Source of the DNA: Oscillospiraceae bacterium
GTDB lineage: Bacteria; Bacillota; Clostridia; Oscillospirales; Oscillospiraceae
DNA length: 8,664 nucleotides
NCBI GenBank assembly: GCA_020025345.1
Contig: JAHHSH010000065.1
Location: 1 to 8,664 of the forward strand
Reading direction: 5' to 3'
Part shown: piece after piece, positions 5,968-8,664 of the stretch
Numbering within the stretch: the stretch's first letter is position 1
Layout: the number at the start of each line of letters is the position of its first letter
Notes under the pieces: model-generated
The model's database searches: none
The model's input: only the letters and a program-made list of their open reading frames with translations
Told to the model about the DNA's origin: nothing
Translations under genes and position numbers: made by a program

Positions 5968-5993
5968 AAAAGTTTTTTGTGAGGTGTTGTGTT

Positions 5994-7496
5994 ATGGCTT
6001 ATTTTTTCTCCGAACCGTCCCATACCTTTAACGAGTACCTTCTGGTACCCGGCTACTCTTCCAGTGAGTGCGTCCCGGCGGCCGTCTCTCTGGAAACGCC
6101 TTTGGTGCGCTATCGCAAGGGTGAAACACCCGCCATCTCCTTGAAGATCCCCATGATCTCCGCCATCATGCAGTCCGTTTCCGGCGAGAAGCTGGCTGTG
6201 GCACTGGCTCGCGAGGGCGGCGTTTCCTTTATCTACGGCTCCCAGAGCATTGAAGATGAGGCTGCCATGGTAGCAAGAGTCAAGGGCTGCAAGGCCGGTT
6301 TTGTGGAGAGCAACTCCAACATCACCCCCGATAAGACCCTGGCCGACATTCTGGAGCTCAAGGAGCAGACCGGTCACTCCACCGTGGCTGTCACCCACGA
6401 CGGCACCCCTCACGGCAAGCTGCTGGGCATTGTCACCGGCCGTGATTACCGCGTGACCCGCATGGATCCCAATGTAAAGGTATCTACCTTTATGACCCCT
6501 CTGGAAAAGCTGATTACCGCTCCCGATGGCACCTCTTTGAAGGTCGCCAATGATATTATCTGGGATCACAAGCTGAACTCCCTGCCCATTCTGGACGAGA
6601 ACGGCTGCCTGGTCTCCTTTGTTTTCCGTAAGGACTACGAAAACCACAAGAGCAATCCTCTGGAAATGCTGGACGCCCATAAGCGCTATGTTGTTGGTGC
6701 CGGCATCAATACCCGCGACTATGCCGAGCGTGTGCCCGCTCTGCTGGAGGCCGGCGCAGACGTGCTGTGCATCGACTCCTCCGAGGGTTTCTCCGAGTGG
6801 CAGAAGCTGACCATCGACTGGATCCGCGAGCACTACGGCGAGAACGTCAAGGTGGGCGCCGGTAATGTAGTCGATCGCGAGGGCTTCCGCTTCCTGGCTG
6901 ACTGCGGCGCCGACTTTATTAAGGTAGGTATCGGCGGCGGCTCCATCTGCATCACCCGCGAGACCAAGGGTATCGGCCGTGGACAGGCTACTGCCCTCAT
7001 CGAGGTCTGCAAGGCCCGTGATGAGTACTTCGAGGAGACCGGTGTGTATGTACCTGTCTGCTCCGACGGCGGTATCGTCTATGACCACCACATCACGCTG
7101 GCTCTGGCTATGGGTGCCGACTTCGTGATGCTTGGCCGCTACTTCGCACGCTTTGATGAGAGCCCCACGGCTAAAGTCAATGTGGGCGGCAATATCATGA
7201 AGGAGTACTGGGGCGAGGGCTCCAACCGTGCCCGCAACTGGCAGCGCTATGACATGGGCGGCGCCAAGAAGCTCTCCTTTGAAGAGGGCGTGGACTCCTA
7301 TGTCCCCTATGCCGGTCATCTGGCCGACGGCGTGGCTACTACCCTGGCCAAGGTGCGCTCCACCATGTGCAACTGCGGTGCACTCACCATTCCCGAGCTG
7401 CAGCAGAAGGCTCGCCTGACGCTGGTTTCCTCCGTTTCCATCGTGGAGGGCGGCGCACACGACGTGGTGCTGCATGCCACCAACAAGGAAGTCTGA
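5994..7496 (+). CDS. guaB: IMP dehydrogenase, Tritrichomonas foetus-like type
   Basis: NAD-dependent oxidation of IMP to XMP, the committed step to GMP. The 500-residue (beta/alpha)8 enzyme carries an inserted CBS pair at about residues 95-215 (TVAVTHDGTPHGKLLGIVTGRDY lies in it). The catalytic loop GIGGGSICITRE places the nucleophile at Cys319; the mobile flap NWQRYD gives Arg418 and Tyr419. These numbers equal those of T. foetus IMPDH, and remembered T. foetus segments match along most of the chain (HTFNEYLL, SAIMQSVSGEK, DSSEGFSEWQK, MKEYWGEGS). The ATG at 5994 is preferred over the in-frame GTG at 5979 because GAGGTG (5981-5986) sits seven bases before it. It diverges from the purine operon and is followed by a strong terminator, so it is probably transcribed alone. 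Codon use looks typical of the neighbourhood. Confidence 0.97.
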   Translation: MAYFFSEPSHTFNEYLLVPGYSSSECVPAAVSLETPLVRYRKGETPAISLKIPMISAIMQSVSGEKLAVALAREGGVSFIYGSQSIEDEAAMVARVKGCKAGFVESNSNITPDKTLADILELKEQTGHSTVAVTHDGTPHGKLLGIVTGRDYRVTRMDPNVKVSTFMTPLEKLITAPDGTSLKVANDIIWDHKLNSLPILDENGCLVSFVFRKDYENHKSNPLEMLDAHKRYVVGAGINTRDYAERVPALLEAGADVLCIDSSEGFSEWQKLTIDWIREHYGENVKVGAGNVVDREGFRFLADCGADFIKVGIGGGSICITRETKGIGRGQATALIEVCKARDEYFEETGVYVPVCSDGGIVYDHHITLALAMGADFVMLGRYFARFDESPTAKVNVGGNIMKEYWGEGSNRARNWQRYDMGGAKKLSFEEGVDSYVPYAGHLADGVATTLAKVRSTMCNCGALTIPELQQKARLTLVSSVSIVEGGAHDVVLHATNKEV

Positions 7497-7513
7497 TTCC
7501 TTCCATCAATAGC

Positions 7514-7549
7514 AAAAGACCGGTTCTGGAAACCAGAACCGGTCTTTTT
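7514..7549 (+). terminator. Intrinsic terminator of guaB, probably bidirectional
   Basis: AAAAGACCGGTTCTGG (7514-7529), loop AAA, CCAGAACCGGTCTTTT (7533-7548): a 16-base-pair perfect stem ending in a T5 run. On the minus strand the same stem ends in TTTT, so it can also stop the converging gene that ends at 7565. Confidence 0.93.
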
Positions 7550-7564
7550 ATTTTATTTCTGTAT

Positions 7565-7879
7565 TTATTCCGCCTCGTCCTCCAGAGCCTCAATGAGGAA
7601 GCTGACAGGCCGAAAGCCATCATTGCAGGAGATCATCGCCGAGCGGGGATCTTTCATCCAGCCATCATAGAAGTTTCCGCCGCCGTGGCTCAGCGCCAGC
7701 ACAAAGGGAGACATACTGTCCCATGCGCTGCGGCATAGTCCCTCCGGCTGTTCCCAGCCGTTGGCAATAAAAACCTGGCCCTCTTCCAGATCGCAGGCGT
7801 GTTCTATCGGATTTTCATATTGCTGTGACAAATCCGGATAAGACGCCTTGCGCATCACCGTGATCCGGCATTTCTTCAC
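7565..7879 (-). CDS. TIGR04076-type small protein of unknown function
   Basis: A 104-residue soluble protein without signal peptide or membrane segment. It begins KKCRITVMRK and continues through EGQVFIANGWEQPEGLC (33-49), AWDSMSPFVLALSHGGG (52-68) and ISCNDGFRPVSF (83-94). This pattern of EGQ-F, a PEG-C-AW block, a central ALSHG and a C-terminal SCNDG-RPV resembles the TIGR04076 family as I remember it; no biochemical role is known to me. The start is GTG at 7877-7879, with GGAGG lying in the last codons of the upstream gene and eight bases of spacing, so it is translationally coupled to that gene (three bases between them). It converges on guaB across a shared terminator. Confidence 0.8.
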   Translation of the reverse strand: MKKCRITVMRKASYPDLSQQYENPIEHACDLEEGQVFIANGWEQPEGLCRSAWDSMSPFVLALSHGGGNFYDGWMKDPRSAMISCNDGFRPVSFLIEALEDEAE

Positions 7880-7882
7880 GCC

Positions 7883-8467
7883 TTACACCTCCGGCTGCTC
7901 CAGACTTTCATCCAGCGCCTGCAGTTGTGCCTCCATTGCGTCAAAGGCGTCAAAATCCGCCGCGGCCACCGTCTGCTGTGCCTGCAGCAGCTTTTCAGCA
8001 AACTGCTGACTCAAAGCGGCGTACTGCTGACGGGTCTGCTCACACCAAGCGCGCTGCGTAGCCATGATTTCCCGCAGCTGTGCAATCGCCTCTGCACGAA
8101 ACTCCTCCGTTCTGCGGTGGGCACTGATCTCAATCTCGGCAATGTGATCCTTCATCGCCAGATACTCTTCCGCCTGCACACGCAGCACAGCATTTTCCTT
8201 TTCCAGCTCCTGCCGCTTCTGCTCGCTCTCAGCCAAATTCTCCGACAGTGCCGATGCCTGCAGGGCCTTTTCGGTCTTTTCCGCAGACTCCGCACGCAGC
8301 TGCTGCAGTTCGCTGTCCATGGTCTCATTCTGCTGTTCCAGGGATGCATTTTCCGTCTCCAGCGCTTCAATCCTCTCCCGGTTCTCTCTGGCAGTTTTCT
8401 CAATAAATGCAATCACATCCTGCCGGTCAAAACCGCCGAACAGACACGTTTTAAAATTGGCGCTCAT
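7883..8467 (-). CDS. DivIVA-like coiled-coil protein
   Basis: 194 residues, strongly acidic and rich in Glu, Gln, Ala and Leu. The N-terminus (FKTCLFGGFDRQDVIAFIEK, residues 5-24) has the F-x-G-[YF]-x-x-x-[DE]-V-x-x-[FY]-[LI] look of the DivIVA/GpsB membrane-targeting segment. Residues from about 25 to 130 are almost unbroken heptad-like coiled coil, with a second helical stretch at about 135-175 and an acidic tail. There is no transmembrane segment. DivIVA family proteins mark curved membrane and scaffold septum or pole factors; a role of that kind is inferred, not shown. GGAGGGG precedes the ATG by several bases, and a candidate promoter lies at 8508-8536. It is the first gene of a two-gene unit. 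Confidence 0.78.
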   Translation of the reverse strand: MSANFKTCLFGGFDRQDVIAFIEKTARENRERIEALETENASLEQQNETMDSELQQLRAESAEKTEKALQASALSENLAESEQKRQELEKENAVLRVQAEEYLAMKDHIAEIEISAHRRTEEFRAEAIAQLREIMATQRAWCEQTRQQYAALSQQFAEKLLQAQQTVAAADFDAFDAMEAQLQALDESLEQPEV

Positions 8468-8507
8468 AGACTTCCCCTCCGCACTTTTCCTTTGATACTA
8501 TTATTTT

Positions 8508-8536
8508 AAGATAGCACAATTTAAGGTTTTTTACAA
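8508..8536 (-). promoter_or_regulatory. Candidate promoter of the DivIVA-like gene
   Basis: Minus strand TTGTAA (8536-8531), 17-base spacer, TATCTT (8513-8508); each box matches 4 of 6 consensus bases. Start would fall near 8501, giving a leader of about 35 bases before the ATG at 8467. Confidence 0.5.
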
Positions 8537-8572
8537 GTGGAAGAATTTTTTTGAAAATTTTTGGATTTTTTT
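8527..8572. promoter_or_regulatory. Phased T-tracts upstream of the tRNA promoter (possible bend / UP element)
   Basis: T-runs occupy 8527-8532, 8546-8552, 8558-8562 and 8566-8572. Their centres are about 19.5, 11 and 9 bases apart, close to whole helical turns, which is the arrangement of intrinsically curved DNA. The last run ends 11 bases before the putative -35 of the tRNA promoter, where an UP element would lie. Confidence 0.45.
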
Positions 8573-8583
8573 AAAATTACCTC

Positions 8584-8612
8584 TTGCATTTTGTCGGAAA
8601 GCGTGTTAATAT
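8584..8612 (+). promoter_or_regulatory. Candidate tRNA promoter
   Basis: TTGCAT (8584-8589), 17-base spacer, TAATAT (8607-8612), with an overlapping TATAAT at 8610-8615 that would need a 20-base spacer. It is 30 bases before the tRNA 5' end, leaving a short leader. Confidence 0.6.
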
Positions 8613-8620
8613 AATTAAGC

Positions 8621-8637
8621 TGTCTGTGAGACAGACA
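8621..8637 (+). repeat. Perfect inverted repeat in the tRNA leader
   Basis: TGTCTGT-GAG-ACAGACA is a seven-base-pair perfect stem with a three-base loop. It lies between the tRNA promoter and the mature 5' end, five bases before the tRNA. No T-run follows, so it is not an intrinsic terminator; it could be a hairpin in the RNase P-cleaved leader or a protein site. Confidence 0.5.
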
Positions 8638-8642
8638 AACAA

Positions 8643-8664
8643 GCGCCGTTAGCTCAGCTGGATA
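8643..8664 (+). tRNA. tRNA gene, first 22 bases only
   Basis: GCGCCGT (acceptor 5' strand), TA at tRNA positions 8-9, GCTC (D-stem) and AGCTGGATA (D-loop with the invariant GG) match a canonical tRNA 5' half. The anticodon lies beyond the window edge, so the amino acid cannot be named. Confidence 0.85.

Noticed and set aside
5979..5993. Upstream GTG start for guaB (five extra residues)
   Set aside because: The GTG overlaps the Shine-Dalgarno sequence GAGGTG, which is correctly spaced for the ATG at 5994. The ATG start also gives numbering identical to the T. foetus enzyme.
5841..5993. Guanine, PRPP or other known purine riboswitch before guaB
   Set aside because: The conserved purine-aptamer loop motifs and other known class signatures are not visible; only a hairpin and T-run can be supported.
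5778..7475. 565-codon open frame on the minus strand opposite guaB
   Set aside because: guaB has complete IMPDH motifs over its whole length on the plus strand. The antisense frame is low-complexity Gly/Ala/His/Leu-rich and would have to cross the guaB attenuator and promoter region.
1..8664. CRISPR arrays, insertion sequences, phage genes or toxin-antitoxin pairs
   Set aside because: No regularly spaced repeats, transposase-like frames, terminal inverted repeats or phage gene signatures were seen; the window is mostly core metabolism.

Overview
The window looks like chromosomal DNA of an anaerobic Firmicute, most likely a Clostridia / Oscillospiraceae-type gut bacterium. The reasons are moderate-to-high GC genes with AT-rich intergenic DNA, strong AGGAGG ribosome binding sites, a ZTP (pfl) riboswitch, a B. 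subtilis-like iron-sulfur-ligand pattern in PurF, and a DivIVA-like coiled-coil protein and a TIGR04076-type protein of the sort common in that group. The genus is inferred, not shown.

Positions 1-5727 hold a tightly packed minus-strand purine operon, read right to left: promoter, ZTP riboswitch with overlapping intrinsic terminator, purE, purC, purF, purM, purN, purO-type IMP cyclohydrolase, then an AICAR formyltransferase gene that runs off the left edge. Genes from purC onward overlap or nearly touch, apart from a 30-nt gap before purM. The usual bifunctional PurH is replaced by two neighbouring genes: a PurO-like cyclohydrolase and a stand-alone formyltransferase. The PurF homologue keeps the PRPP site and all four putative Fe-S cysteines but lacks the N-terminal glutaminase cysteine and other glutaminase motifs. 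The PurC is also divergent near its C-terminus.

Positions 5555-5993 are about 440 bases without a gene and form a dense divergent control region. It holds the pur leader (riboswitch and terminator), a near-consensus pur promoter, two palindromic elements between the promoters, candidate guaB promoters, and an intrinsic-terminator-like hairpin in the guaB leader that suggests attenuation.

Positions 5994-7496 carry guaB on the plus strand. It encodes an IMP dehydrogenase strikingly like the one from the protist Tritrichomonas foetus, with catalytic residues at the same numbers (Cys319, Arg418, Tyr419). The pur operon makes IMP and GuaB commits it to GMP, so the shared control region sits at the branch between total purine and guanine nucleotide synthesis. 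A strong hairpin terminator separates guaB from a converging two-gene minus-strand unit (7565-8467): a DivIVA-like coiled-coil protein followed by a small TIGR04076-type protein of unknown function. The right end is an AT-rich divergent promoter region and the first 22 bases of a plus-strand tRNA gene cut by the window edge.
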